NCBI RefSeq assembly: GCF_029784135.1
Contig: NC_073744.1
Coordinates: 106,163,266-106,227,265 of the forward strand
Reading direction: 5' to 3'
Length of the DNA: 64,000 nt
Origin: Toxorhynchites rutilus septentrionalis
Taxonomy: Eukaryota; Arthropoda; Insecta; Diptera; Culicidae
The notes below the pieces were generated by a model, which did not search any database, was not told the DNA's origin, and saw only the letters and a list, made by a program, of their open reading frames with translations. This document shows positions 1 through 12,480 of the stretch, piece by piece; the stretch's first letter is position 1, and the number at the start of each line of letters is the position of its first letter. Both the position numbers and the translations under genes were made by a program.

Positions 1-296
1 TACATCTATCGACTGCTACTTTCGGATATGGTGCTAGGTTCGCAGCTTGTCCTCCTCAATGCTTGGTCCTTAAAGTGCAGTGTCCTCTATTTGTTGTCTG
101 TTCGGTATATTGTTCATTCTTATGCGAACGACCGGTTCCGTTGTATCTCTGGGTCTAGAGCGAGTTCCTTGTCTCAATTATAATTATCCCTATCAACAGG
201 ACTGCATTCCTCCAATGATGCTTGGACTCGGGATGAAACGGATCGATGCTGTTGTATACACCCTGTAGCCATTGTGAGCGTAATCGATGAACACCC
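1..296. other. Unassigned sequence
   Basis: I see no gene, recognisable repeat end or RNA here. The only open frames are short and overlap on opposite strands without family resemblance. Confidence 0.5.
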
Positions 297-1798
297 TGTA
301 ACCGGTAGTTCCAAAATAGAGCGTGTGACTCTGTCACACTTTTTATAGGACACTTGAAGGACGACCAAAATCTAACTCTCCGCACGATGTTCAGTTTCCC
401 GCATCTTCTAGTCTCTCACTTCATCACTCACTCTCGGCGTATGACAGTTGCCGTTCACCCGAGAAGGTCTTCCATGGATCGGGCAGGGATGATGGCACTC
501 GCGAGTAGGATCCAAAACATAAATACCGAAAATGTCGGGTTTTCTAGATTAATAAGGTTGATTGTCGACCTCTTGCTCGGCATGTTAGCAGGAGTCAACG
601 GAGTTCTATCCTGACTACACTAGAGAGCAGTTAGTGCGCGCCTTGATTAAATTGGGTAAGTGGCCAAGGGAAGTAAAAAGTGATTTTTACTAACGTCATG
701 CCTGGTTTTTTCCGTAGGTTGACGGTGAGGAAAAGAACCACTTTTGGACGAATGAAAACTTGGTGTGTTAGTAGGTTTGATATTCGCTTTAAAACTATCT
801 CAAAGTGTGCAACGTACAGTCACACTTTATGTGAGAAAAAGGTGAATCATAGGATATATTCATATGCATATGTAGGATTGTGAAAAAGCGAGAAGATGCG
901 GTCTGTTTAGGGGGTTTCGGAGCACCACAATGTGGCGATTATGACTAATCATAGCGGTTAGGTCCACCAAAGGCCTTTTTCTTTGTATTACATACAGTTA
1001 TTCACCAGGATCAAAGACGCCATTGTGTTCCTCGGCGCGATCAGGATTGAATAATCAGCAATAGAACTGGTGTTGTAGAAAGTCTCCGTGGCTAAGCAAT
1101 CTGGAAATATACTATACCACATCCATCCAAGGGAAGCAGTCGCACCTCCACTCTCAGCAGTCGAGAGAGGTGCGTGTTGTCTGTCGGTGCTCTGCAGATT
1201 GATGAGAGGTTTATTGCACGGTTTGAAGGAAACTGCATGAACCAGAAACAGAATTGAAATCATCGTACCACTCGCACCGCAGATACCACGACATCGCCAC
1301 CCACCCTGATCCGTCGCCGTGAGCCACATAAACCTCATAAACTTCATAAAACCGCAAGTAGAAGCATGTGACGTCACATTTAGATTTAAAATAAGTATAC
1401 AGAAGAGCCTTATATAGGATAGTTAATTTATTCCAAAAGATTATTACATTGTTGTTTGTTGTTCAAAGTAAAGATGTTAATAATGAGAATAGTTTGAAAC
1501 CGTTCATGGTGTTGAAAAATCACTACATTTCACTATTTGTTGCGTTTTTCGGACACGAAAGGTGTATTCATTCCTCCCTCACTGTGCGGTTCGGCATAGA
1601 ACAGTTGACCCTGTGGCCTTTGAGAATTAGAAACCTCAATCCGCTCGCAGTTTCAACCTCCTTGTTCGGTTCAGGATTGTTGCCAGATCTTATGTGAATT
1701 ACATCTGACAGAATAATATGGATAAATGTGAGTGATGTGCCGTTGTTCTTATTTATGACCCTGTAGATCCTAGTTTCCACTGAGCAGTAGGCGTTATA
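297..1798 (+). repeat. Long terminal repeat of a gypsy-type retrotransposon (LTR copy 1)
   Basis: This stretch is an inverted copy of 51533-53005, and its last ~80 bases match the LTR end seen beside a primer-binding site at 63921-64000. It starts TGTAACCGG and ends GTTATA, near-inverted termini as expected of an LTR. The terminal part is degraded: five bases present in the other copies (near GCGAAGGGTTATA) are missing. No internal retroviral region adjoins either side and I found no clear target-site duplication, so it is a solo LTR or a fragment. Short frames inside it are not coding. Confidence 0.7.
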
Positions 1799-2632
1799 AC
1801 TCCTCGCCATGATTTTGAATCCAGCTTCTTACGATGTTCTTTTGGAATGTGCACATACACTTCCGTAGCTTTTTCACATCAGATTTCCTCACGAAGAATG
1901 AAAGTTTGCCTTAGCGAGATCCACTGTTTATACTCTAGGCAATTATTCCCCTTCGATCTTTAATCATTTCCTTTGTTCACATACATTTTACGATTTCCCC
2001 GTTATTGACAGATTCGCTCGTTATTGACAGCTCTATTCGGGAAAGCACATAAATAGACAGAACAAATGTATGAGGAAATGGGAATGCTTCCAATTTCCAT
2101 CAATTTAAACCATATACAGACTATGGGATTGTAATGTATAGCATATCAAACAAATATTAGGGAATTTTCTATTCGTTTGGTATGTGAATCACCAGAATCC
2201 GTTCACGGCATAAATAGTTATTAACGTTAACTTTATTTCATAAAAACGTGACCTGTTTTCTGATTGGACCCTTAATGAAAGACGTAGCTCTACGTCAAAA
2301 CATTTTGACAGCAGTTAGTGCGGTACTGGGGTTGAAACTGAACAAAAACGAAATCGCTATTCCTGACGCACAGCATAAGACGGCGGTGACACTGGATGCA
2401 GAAAAGTGGTCGTACGAATTGTATGCAATAGTGAAAGTAAACAACCACATTAAGTTGTATTGGTGTGGTTGCATTACTTCCCCCTTGCTTTGTTCGAATT
2501 CGTCAGCTTCTATCGAACAAAATTGTTCGTTTCTCTTCGTACAATCAAATTTTTGTGCATACTCCGATCCAAAGTAACCTTAGCCCAAAATATGTTGCTT
2601 ACGAGCTTTTGCTCATCTCTAGTGTAAACCAA
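1799..2632. other. Unassigned intergenic sequence
   Basis: No gene is recognised. Around 2279-2300 there is a variant of the GACGTAGGACTACGTC terminal motif found at the ends of the E elements and histone composites, so an old element end may lie here. A 109-codon frame at 2248-2577 spans that motif and resembles no family I know. Confidence 0.4.
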
Positions 2633-2946
2633 GATAAACTACTTTCAGCCATATTGGAATTGCTGTCGGTATTGTTTACAAACAGCTGCCGGCGACTCTC
2701 TACAAACTGCCATGACGCTTATTCGAACGATGCCTACTATGTTCGGCTTTCGCGAATTTATGTGAAAAAGAAGAGATGATTTTGTAAAATTTTATTCTCA
2801 TCCAGTTCATCCACGCATGTGGAAATGCAAAAATAGCGTATCCTAGTAATAACAAAACAAACAACCCCCGCTTCACAATCCGTTATACCCTTCTTATTGA
2901 AGTGATGATGTTGCTTCACCTGTTATACATTTATACAAGCGCCTTG
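2633..2946 (-). mobile_element. MITE copy, truncated at one end
   Basis: Inverted copy of the MITE at 27293-27653. The right end is intact (…CAGGTGAAGCAA side, terminating in the complement of CAAGGCGC near 2946). The other terminal inverted repeat is missing or too diverged to see. It has no coding capacity. Confidence 0.6.
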
Positions 2947-4516
2947 GTGTAAACCGACCTATATATGTTGCGATATTCCCACTTTTGTATTTATATTTGT
3001 CACCATTTCGTAATGAGTAGAACTGATGGATATAATATAAAAATTGCTGAGTGTGTACTCATTGTCTGATGTCAGACATAAACGATTAATTCACTTAGGT
3101 CTACCTTCGAGCGATTTATCTACGTTATTGAAATGTTAGCATCGTATGCTGTGATGCAGGGCTTAGACATCAATTGAATATAGGCTACCCAAAATCAAAA
3201 TCAATATGGCGTCATTTGTTTATCAACATATCATTTACGAGGATTGAAATCGAAAAATGCGCTGCTTTATTCTAACTGCATGAGCGATTTTCATATTTCG
3301 GTTTCACATGGAGGTGTTCACATTTAACATGGAGTTTAAAGTTAGCCACTATTCGACTATATAACCGGACCGAGTTGTAAACAACAGTAATTGATTGAAC
3401 CAAAATGTCAGTAAACCGCAGCAATATTGGGTACACTGGCAATATGAGGGATTTGACGTTTTAGTCGTACCCCTGCTGTGATGGAACCCAAGGCGTTGTA
3501 TTATAGGTGGACCGCAATGTCAAAATTGCTGTTTGGCCATTGCTCGTGAAAAAACAAATTTGTTTACAAAACAAGTCGTATCATTTGGTGGCAAAATAGC
3601 TGCTCGCGCTTTATTGTCGAATCATAACAGTGCAGAAGGATGTTTTAGTATATCTTTTCGCCTTTCTTTCCAAGCAAAATGTACTTCTGTTTGGCTCCCA
3701 TCGGCGGGGAAAAGAGTACTATCAGCTTACGGCGATGGTGACAAAAAATAACGCTGATTGTGGCTCCACTGATTTCGCTCAAGTAGGAGGAGAATGCTGT
3801 GCATATACCGGGAAGGGCCGTTACAAGTAATTGGCTAGAGCAAAAGGAGGTTGTGCATTATATTCCACGAATATATATTTGCTTATTTTTTCCTTCAATT
3901 ATTTTCCTTAGCGAGTTGACATTGAAATCATAACCACACACCCAAACAAAAAGTAAATAATTCTGAAAGTTACGTCTCGCTACTCGTCTCACGTCATGTC
4001 CTGAAAGTGTCAAGAACGAAGCACCTATAGTTCAGCATCTTGATGGAACCCAAGGCGCCTAGAAGTATATCCTAAGGTGGGCCAACTTGCTAAAACCACT
4101 CTTCAGCCATCTTGGAAGTCTACTGTGCTTTGTTTGTAAACAAAACACAATACGCTAGTGCCGAAGCTCGCTCGTGATCAGTCTGTCTCTTTCACGCTAC
4201 AAGCAAATAATTCCCCTTCTGCTTTCTTCCGTACTGTTTTCATATACCGCTCCCCTAACCAACTTAGTGACGAAACGGCCTCACCTAGTACCATAGACCC
4301 GTCTTGATCGTCTTGATGGAACCTACCCTGAAAAGATGCAAAACGAAAAACTAAATGAGTACAATACTTTTGCAATTTCAGTCACAATAAAACTGACAAA
4401 TATTTTTGTGACAAAGTATGGTATTTTGAGTTTGTCAAAAATTACTATCATGCACAGCGCAGTGTACATTGCGATGTAAATTTACAGATCATTCTTTGTT
4501 TTGTTTTTATCAAACA
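2947..4516. repeat. Intergenic region with degraded MITE-like ends, 5' of the Dok gene
   Basis: The phrase GATGGAACCCAAGGCG occurs at 3480 and 4042, with a partial copy (GATGGAACC) near 4315. CAAGGCG is the same terminal motif seen in the MITE at 27293, so this looks like several decayed short inverted-repeat elements. The segment just before 4517 should hold the Dok promoter and 5' UTR. I could not place a TATA box or initiator with confidence. Confidence 0.4.
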
Positions 4517-6503
4517 ATGGATGAAGAAGAAAAACCTTTCCTTGCTGGATTCCTTACCATAAAGTCCCAAAGTGGATTTTCCATACGAATCTCGAAGAAG
4601 GTGAGTTGACATGAATACTCTAATGTAATACGGAGAAACTTGTAGTTCCAATATTTATGCAATGAATAATATATTGAAATCACAGATTTTCTGCTTTTGG
4701 CAAAATTGTTGTGATTGTTAGTGAGTTTGGTTCCTGAGTCTCGATCATTACCAAAAACTACTCTGTTTTAATTCACATATATAGAGAGCCTTTTAACTTA
4801 CATTATCCACAGATCAAACAATTAACTTTTGTTTTCTTTTTTAGCCGAGATATTGTCAGCTTTTTAGAGCTAGCCGCAATGGAATTGAACGGTTGGAAAT
4901 AAGCGACAGCGAAAGTGATAAAAACACAAGAATTGTTACACTGGAGAACTGTGTGAAAATAGTATTAGAGACATCGGTCAACATCATCAACATTGTTACT
5001 AAAACAGGACAAATCCAGCTTCATTCAACTAATGATGCGACCATCAAAGAATGGAAAGTTGCTCTGCAGTCAGTAGCATTTAAAGAAAAATCTGTGCAGA
5101 GCAATACTTTGTCAAGCAATGCCATTATTGAGGAGGATAATGATCTATATTGTTCATCTTATAGCGAAAATATCTTCACGGTTACACTGATACCGACCGA
5201 CGCATCGATGAAATGTGGCCTTGAACCAAAAATGTTCACGTTGATGTTATCCAATACCGAGATACAACTCAAATGCTACGAAGATGAATCTATTATCGTT
5301 GCAAAGTGGCCATACCGTTTCATTAGAAAGTACGGTTATCGTGATGGAAAATTTACTTTCGAAGCTGGGCGAAAGTGCGACACCGGCGAAGGGACGTTTA
5401 AACTGGATAACGTCAATCCACAGGAGATATTTCGATGTATGTCGACGAAAATGAAGTCGATGAAGAAAATTATGAACGGTGAGAGTTTCAATCGAAGTAC
5501 TCATTCCATACAAAATCAACTCAGCGCTGCTTTATCAATGGAGCCCGGTTCGAGAAACCCACTGCCACCTAGCTCACAAAGCTCTTTCGCAGAAATCGAA
5601 AGCCATAATTCATTTCACGGAATTCTGTCATCAACAGAATTGTTTAACTCTTCTACGCTGTGCAGTAAGAACGGTATACCAATCAAACCTCCGCGCAAAC
5701 CTGTACCGCCTATGATAAGCAATACAGCAAATTTTAAACCACATTCTGAACAAAGAAGTCTCAGTAGAACTTCGAATGTTTCATCAGTATTCATACAAAA
5801 TCTCGATAATTTTAATGATTTATCGGATTCTACATGCAGCAACCCTGTGCCATTGCCTTGTGAAGGCAACCGAGATTATGAGTGTGTAGAGGATATAACT
5901 GAAGCTTGGAAAAAGCTTGGAATTGATGACATAAATCACACTGAAAATCCACTAACATCAGACGAAGAGCTACGTGAGTTTGTCCGGGAAAGATCGAAAT
6001 CATCATGGGAGTACTCTTCGAAAAGTCGCAATGAGAAAATTAAATTGGGGGAAGATTCGAACACTAATCTATTGGACGATAATTATGACAAATTGGATTT
6101 CTTTCGCACTTCTCATAAAGTAAGTTCTGGATATAAAACGATTGTCCCAATAAAGCTGCAAACCGCTCCCCCACGACATAATACGAATTCTTCCGATGAT
6201 TATGAGGTGGTTGGATCTCCGGCTTCAACGTCCACATCCTGTGCCAGCCATAACATAGTTACGGATCAAACCGAAGGATATGACAACAATGCAAATCAGA
6301 CGGCATTAGTTCCTCCCGATACGTCGCCTTACAGAAAGGCGGATGACAGCTGTATAGGATACGGTATAATCCGAAAGACAAGTATACAATCGCAAAACCT
6401 AGTAACGCACAGTTCTCCCATACCAGCCAATTCGTTCAATGAAGAATCAGATAAAGTATATCGGTTTGATTATGCTACCGTAAGCAAACCTAAACGAGTT
6501 TAA
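4517..6503 (+). CDS. Dok: Docking protein (Dok-type PH/IRS-PTB adaptor), two exons joined 4517-4600 and 4845-6503
   Basis: The predicted 580-residue protein is a membrane-proximal scaffold that would bind activated tyrosine kinases and recruit SH2 proteins. Exon 1 (28 codons) starts in a good insect context (CAAACAATGG) and ends at GTGAGT. A 244-bp intron ends in TTTTTTAG, and exon 2 continues in phase with [18 protein letters not shown]. Residues ~5-107 form a PH domain (FLAGFLTI… ending EWKVALQSV). Residues ~138-237 form an IRS-type PTB domain with the [10 protein letters not shown] motif. The tail is low-complexity with a PPRKPVPP proline patch and candidate phosphotyrosines ([24 protein letters not shown]), as known for Dok proteins. 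Domain order excludes IRS or FRS2 proteins less firmly than it excludes other families. This is the only host gene I can support, and mobile elements lie on both sides. No AATAAA was seen before E1 begins 168 bases after the stop. Confidence 0.88.
4601..4844 (+). other. Dok: Dok intron 1
   Basis: Phase-0 intron with GTGAGT donor and a polypyrimidine stretch ending TTTTAG. It joins the two halves of the PH domain, and the reading frame is continuous only across this splice. Confidence 0.85.
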
Positions 6504-6670
6504 GTCGATTTATAAACAATCTAATGATACATGTTTTAACACGTTCTCTCCATAGATGCCGAAATTACCATCTCAAATCATTACATTTTAACATGATTAC
6601 ACCCTAATTTGTTAGCAAAATAATTTTTATTACTTACGAACACAATGTTAATTTTTCACTTATAACAAAG

Positions 6671-8001
6671 AAAAACAGGAAGTGGGTTATATCTATGGTA
6701 TAACCGCAAAGGTGACGTAGGACTATCGTTGATTTAGAGATCATTTGTATGAAGTTGAATCTGAATTCATTCTGAATGAATGAATATTTGAAGAACTTCG
6801 AAAACGAGAGCGTTACGTTGGAGGCACAAGGTTTTATGCATCCAATATTGGATACGGAAATATCCTACTGATGGGGAAGAATAATCTTCAGAAGCTATCC
6901 TGTTGATTGCGATTGATTGAAAAACCACAAAACCAAATGTATTTGGTCACAGTGTTACATGGATAGAAAACATTCAATTAAACTCTTTCACATGAATATA
7001 TTTTGAAAATTCCCAGAGGAACTGGCAGATTATTTTCAGTAACGATTAGTTATTTCCACATTTTCCTCGATACTGGAAGCCCACCAGTGGTTAATGCCAA
7101 CTCGATAACCACCTGTTAATAGCACTTGATTGAAACATATTTGGTCACAGTGTTACATGGATAGAAAACATTCAATTAAACTCTTTCACATGAATATATT
7201 TTGAAAATTCCCAAAGGAACTGGCAGATTATTTTCAGTAACGATTAGATATTTCCACATTTTCCTCGATACTGGAAGCCCACCAGTGGTTAATGCCAACT
7301 CGATAACCACCTGTTAATAGCACTTGATTGAAACATATTTGGTCACAGTGTAACATGGATAGAAAACATTCAATTAAACTCTTTCACATGAATATATTTT
7401 GAAAATTCCCAGAGGAACTGGCAGATTATTTTCAGTAACGATTAGATATTTCCACATTTTCCTCGATACTGGAAGCCCACCAGTGGTTAATGGCAACTCG
7501 ATAACCACCTGTTAATAGCCGCGCGTGTATGTGTGTGTAGCGATGTCTTCCCAGGAAACCGTTTGTGGCATCACTCTCCTCCTGATAGATTCCCTTCTGG
7601 CCTAGGGTGCACAAACAGGCTCTTGGTGACACCGTTCATCCGCGCTTTCATGATAAATAAAGAGCTTCACCGCAACAGCGACAACATGCTCCAATCGCTG
7701 TTCAATTAGAACTGAGTGGATTTCCGAGCGCCGCTCGCTTATATACCGATTGGTGATTTCAATAGCCTGTTTTGAAAGCAATTTTAAGACTATTGAAACA
7801 AGTTTTTGGATCAAAAAGTAACAAGTATATAACGCGTAGACATTTTATCTTTCGAATGAAGTGTTTATCATACCATTTCGTTCAGTTGTTTAGGAGCTAT
7901 TAACGCTCAAAATCTCGGTCTCCGGCGTAACGCTTTCGTTTTCGAAACTTTGATTTTACACCCCGGTATAGAAATGAAAGACGTAGTCCTACGTCAAAAA
8001 A
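6671..8001 (-). mobile_element. Non-autonomous DNA element E1 (short copy, reverse orientation)
   Basis: Reverse copy of the element family best seen at 8798-12760. One terminus contains AGTGGGTTATATC…GGTATAACCGC followed by GTGACGTAGGACTA. The other terminus is GACGTAGTCCTACGTC. Between them are about three 198-bp repeats and the promoter-like end. It lacks the ~510-bp variant units present in E2-E4. No transposase is encoded, so mobility would need an enzyme in trans. It begins 168 bases after the Dok stop codon. Confidence 0.75.
7712..7745 (-). promoter_or_regulatory. TATA/Inr core promoter within E1
   Basis: On the minus strand TATATAAG (7738-7745) is followed about 31 bases downstream by a TCAGT initiator. 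The same arrangement is kept in E2, E3 and E4. Confidence 0.55.
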
Positions 8002-8159
8002 GAATTTAATGAATATTTGCCGCTTTTGCCATGGATGTAACCTATGGGTGAAGTTCTACTGAGGCAACACTGAACAGCAATCTGCCCCAATCCGGTGGCT
8101 GTCGATTAGAACACCACACTTTCGACACGTATATTGTATAAAACGGTTGGGACATCGGA

Positions 8160-8545
8160 GCAATAAGTATCCAGCAAGCTGCAATACGCAATATTAGCGT
8201 TAGCGTCTCACATTATTATGCCGAGAGTTCGGGTTCGATTCCCGTTCTGGCCGGGGGATTTTTCGTCAAAGAAATTTCTTCCGACTGTGATCACTCGTAT
8301 TCTAGAGGTTCCCACTCGAGAATACATTCAAGGCGTGTTATCCGGCACAGAAATCTCAACTAGGTACTATCAATGAAAATGACGCAAGTTGTTTGGTTGA
8401 GAAGGCATGAGTTCCACTGGGAACGTAAGTGCCATCCAACCATATTGATAGTTGCTAGTTTCTTATTGATCCGGTGTGCGAGCCGCCTAACGAGCGTAAA
8501 GGTCGCAGGGTACATGCTGCCTTTAATGTAATCATTGATGAGCTG
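8160..8545 (+). mobile_element. tRNA-derived SINE
   Basis: A pol III B box (GGTTCGATTCC, 8232-8242) sits in a tRNA-like setting (GAGAGTTCGGGTTCGATTCCC), followed by a long unrelated body, the usual SINE plan. I cannot fold a full cloverleaf, so it is not a functional tRNA. The exact ends are uncertain. It lies in the ~800-bp spacer between the inverted elements E1 and E2. Nothing recognisable fills 8002-8159 or 8546-8797. Confidence 0.55.
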
Positions 8546-9050
8546 TTTTCAGAAATGAATAATATGTTTCCTCTTATTCTTATACCTTTTATCTGAATTA
8601 TTTATCGGACAGTTATTGTATAGTTGTGGTGTAATCAATTTCTCGAATTTATCCACTAATTTGTGAGAATCGAACCGAACCCTTTGCTTCGCTCGCGGCA
8701 CTTTTGGAGGATAGACAGCGAAGAGGATCTGGGACAGAACTTCATAGGCACCATTCAGGATGTTGATGCACGGTAGATCCCACAATCCAGTTTGTCATTT
8801 TTGACGTAGGACTACGTCTTTCATTTCTATACCGGGGTGTAAAATCAAAGCTTCGAAACCGAAAGCGTTACGCCGGAGACCGAGATTTTGAGCGTTAATA
8901 GCTCCTAAACAACTGAACGAAATGGTATGATAAACACTTCATTCGAAAGATAAAATGTCTACGCGTTATATTTGTTACTTTTTGATCCAAAAACTTTTTT
9001 CAATAGTCTTAAAATTGCTTTCAAAACAGGCTATTGAAATCACCAATCGG

Positions 9051-9085
9051 TATATAAGCGAGCGGCGCTCGGAAATCCACTCAGT
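9051..9085 (+). promoter_or_regulatory. TATA/Inr core promoter within E2
   Basis: TATATAAG at 9051-9058 is followed by TCAGT at 9081-9085, placing the initiator A about 31-32 bases downstream, canonical pol II spacing. A possible origin in a histone gene promoter is speculative. Confidence 0.55.
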
Positions 9086-9320
9086 TCTAATTGAACAGCG
9101 ATTGGAGCATGTTGTCGCTGTTGCGGTGAAGCTCTTTATTTATCATGAAAGCGCGGATGAACGGTGTCACCAAGAGCCTGTTTGTGCACCCTAGGCCAGA
9201 AGGGAATCTATCAGGAGGAGAGTGATGCCTCAAACGGATCCCTGGGAAGACATCGCTACACACACATACACGCGCGGCTATTAACAGGTGGTTATCGAGT
9301 TGGCATTAACCACTGGTGGG

Positions 9321-12300
9321 CTTCCAGTATCGAGGAAAATGTGGAAATATCTAATCTTTACTGAAAATAATCTGCCAGTTCCTCTGGGAATTTTCAAAAT
9401 ATATTCATGTGAAAGAGTTTAATTGAATGTTTTCTATCCATGTAACACTGTGACCAAATATGTTTCAATCAAGTGCTATTAACAGGTGGTTATCGAGTTG
9501 GCATTAACCACTGGTGGGCTTCCAGTATCGAGGAAAATGTGGAAATATCTAATCGTTACTGAAAATAATCTGCCAGTTCCTTTGGGAATTTTCAAAATAT
9601 ATTCATGTGAAAGAGTTTAATTGAATGTTTTCTATCCATGTAACACTGTGACCAAATATGTTTCAATCAAGTGCTATTAACAGGTGGTTATCGAGTTGGC
9701 ATTAACCACTGGTGGGCTTCCAGTATCGAGGAAAATGTGGAAATATCTAATTGTTACTGAAAATAATCTGCCAGTTCCTTTGGGAATTTTCAAAATATAT
9801 TCATGTGAAAGAGTTTAATTGAATGTTTTCTATCCATGTAACACTGTGACCAAATACATTTGGTTTTGTGGTTTTTCAATCAATCGCAATTAACAGGATA
9901 GCTTCAGAAGATTATTCTTCCCCATCAGTAGGATATTTCCGTATCCAATATTGTATGCGCCCGCAATCGATTATTGCTCAGTCGCCGAAAGTTCCGAGCT
10001 CAGAGAGTTCATTCCCCTCTAGTTTGCCTTCCAAATTGTCATCGTAAACCACACCATCTCTCGATTCAATCACACACAAAAAGCATACTTAAGCGATATT
10101 CTGGTGGTGAGACACATTCATTTTTCGTGAGGACATCGACAAGACAACATCGTTGCCTAACGTGCTGGAGGAGGTGGACGGCGAAGGATCGACACATACA
10201 CGCGCAGAACTCTTTCCGTTAGGATGCCATTCAGCATCGAGAAAGTTCCGGAAAGATCTAATCATTGCTGGAAAATAATCTGCCAGTTCCTTTGGGAATT
10301 TTCAAAATATATTCATGTGAAAGAGTTTAATTGAATGTTTTCTATCCATGTAACACTGTGACCAAATATATTTCAATCAAGTGCTATTAACAGGTGGTTA
10401 TCGAGTTGGCATTAACCACTGGTGGGCTTCCAGTATCGAGGAAAATGTGGAAATAACTAATCGTTACTGAAAATAATCTGCCAGTTCCTCTGGGAATTTT
10501 CAAAATATATTCATGTGAAAGAGTTTAATTGAATGTTTTCTATCCATGTAACACTGTGACCAAATATGTTTCAATCTAGTGCTATTAACAGGTGGTTATC
10601 GAGTTGGTATTAACCACTGGTGGGCTTCCAGAGTTTAATTGAATGTTTTCTATCCATGTAACACTGTGACCAAATATGTTTCAATCAAGTGCTATTAACA
10701 GGTGGTTATCGAGTTGGCATTAACCACTGGTGGGCTTCCAGTATCGAGGAAAATGTGGAAATAACTAATCGTTACTGAAAATAATCTGCCAGTTCCTCTG
10801 GGAATTTTCAAAATATATTCATGTGAAAGAGTTTAATTGAATGTTTTCTATCCATGTAACACTGTGACCAAATACATTTGGTTTTGTGGTTTTTCAATCA
10901 ATCGCAATTAACAGGATAGCTCCAGAAGATTATTCTTCCCCATCAGTAGGATATTTCCGTATCCAATATTGTATGCGCCCGCAATCGATTATTGCTCAGT
11001 CGCCGAAAGTTCCGAGCTCAGAGAGTTCATTCCCCTCTAGTTTGCCTTCCAAATTGCCATCGTAAACCACACCTTCTCTCGATTCAATCACACACAAAAA
11101 GCATACTTAAGCGATATTCTGGTGGTGAGATACATTCATTTTTCGTGAGGACATCGACAAGACAACATCGTTGCCTAACGTGCTGGAGGAGGTGGACGGC
11201 GAAGGATCGACACATACACGCGCAGAACTCTTTCCGTTAGGATGCCATTCAGCATCGGGAAAGTTCCGGAAAGATCTAATCAATGCTGGAAAATAATCTG
11301 CCAGTTCCTTTGGGAATTTTCAAAATATATTCATGTGAAAGAGTTTAATTGAATGTTTTCTATCAATGTAACACTGTGACCAAATATGTTTCAATCAAGT
11401 GCTATTAACAGGTGGTTATCGAGTTGGCATTAACCACTGGTGGGCTTCCAGTATCGAGGAAAATGTGGAAATAACTAATCGTTACTGAAAATAATCTGCC
11501 AGTTCCTCTGGGAATTTTCAAAATATATTCATATGAAAGAGTTTAATTGAATGTTTTCTATCCATGTAACACTGTGACCAAATACATTTGGTTTTGTGGT
11601 TTTTCAATCAATCGCAATTAACAGGATAGCTTCAGAAGATTATTCTTCCCCATCAGTAGGATATTTCCGTATCCAATATTGTATGCGCCCGCAATCGATT
11701 ATTGCTCAGTCGCCGAAAGTTCCGAGCTCAGAGAGTTCATTCCCCTCTAGTTTGCCTTCCAAATTGCCATCGTAAACCACACCTTCTCTCGATTCAATCA
11801 CACACAAAAAGCATACTTAAGCGATATTCTGGTGGTGAGACACATTCATTTTTCGTGAGGACATCGACAAGACAACATCGTTGCCTAACGTGCTGGAGGA
11901 GGTGGACGGCGAAGGATCGACACATACACGCGCAGAACTCTTTTCGTTAGGATGCCATTCAGCATCGAGAAAGTTCCGGAAAGATCTAATCATTGCTGGA
12001 AAATAATCTGCCAGTTCCTTTGGGAATTTTCAAAATATATTCATGTGAAAGAGTTTAATTGAATGTTTTCTATCCATGTAACACTGTGACCAAATATGTT
12101 TCAATCAAGTGCTATTAACAGGTGGTTATCGAGTTGGTATTAACCACTGGTGGGCTTCCAGTATCGAGGAAAATGTGGAAATAACTAATCGTTACTGAAA
12201 ATAATCTGCCAGTTCCTTTGGGAATTTTCAAAATATATTCATGTGAAAGAGTTTAATTGAATGTTTTCTATCCATGTAACACTGTGACCAAATATGTTTC

Positions 12301-12480
12301 AATCAAGTGCTATTAACAGGTGGTTATCGTGTTGGCATTAACCACTGGTGGGCTTCCAGTATCGAGGAAAATGTGGAAATATCTAATCGTTACTGAAAAT
12401 AATCTACCAGTTCCTTTGGGAATTTTCAAAATATATTCATGTGAAAGAGTTTAATTGAATGTTTTCTATCCATGTAACAC
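9321..12480 (+). repeat. Tandem array of 198-bp monomers in E2
   Basis: Monomers repeat at an exact 198-bp spacing where undisturbed. Each contains GTGGTTA, 12 bases, then TAACCAC, which can form a small hairpin, and an A/T-rich part with CTGCCAGTTCC. Single monomers are truncated near 10630. Variant units carrying the CCGAAAGTTCCGAGCTC segment replace some monomers, giving a higher-order pattern. Confidence 0.8.

Noticed and set aside
2248..2577. 109-codon frame as a host protein
   Set aside because: It spans an element-end motif (GACGTAG…CTACGTC), has no domain and no splice context.
8221..8260. Functional tRNA gene
   Set aside because: Only the B box region is tRNA-like; no acceptor stem or anticodon arm can be drawn, which fits a SINE.
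9974..10222. 82-codon open frame repeated in E elements as a possible conserved small protein
   Set aside because: No ATG at the start, no family resemblance, and nearly identical repeat copies explain the shared open frame.
7080..12480. CRISPR array (regular repeats)
   Set aside because: Repeats are 198 bp with no short repeat/unique spacer alternation, in an animal genome; this is a satellite-type array.
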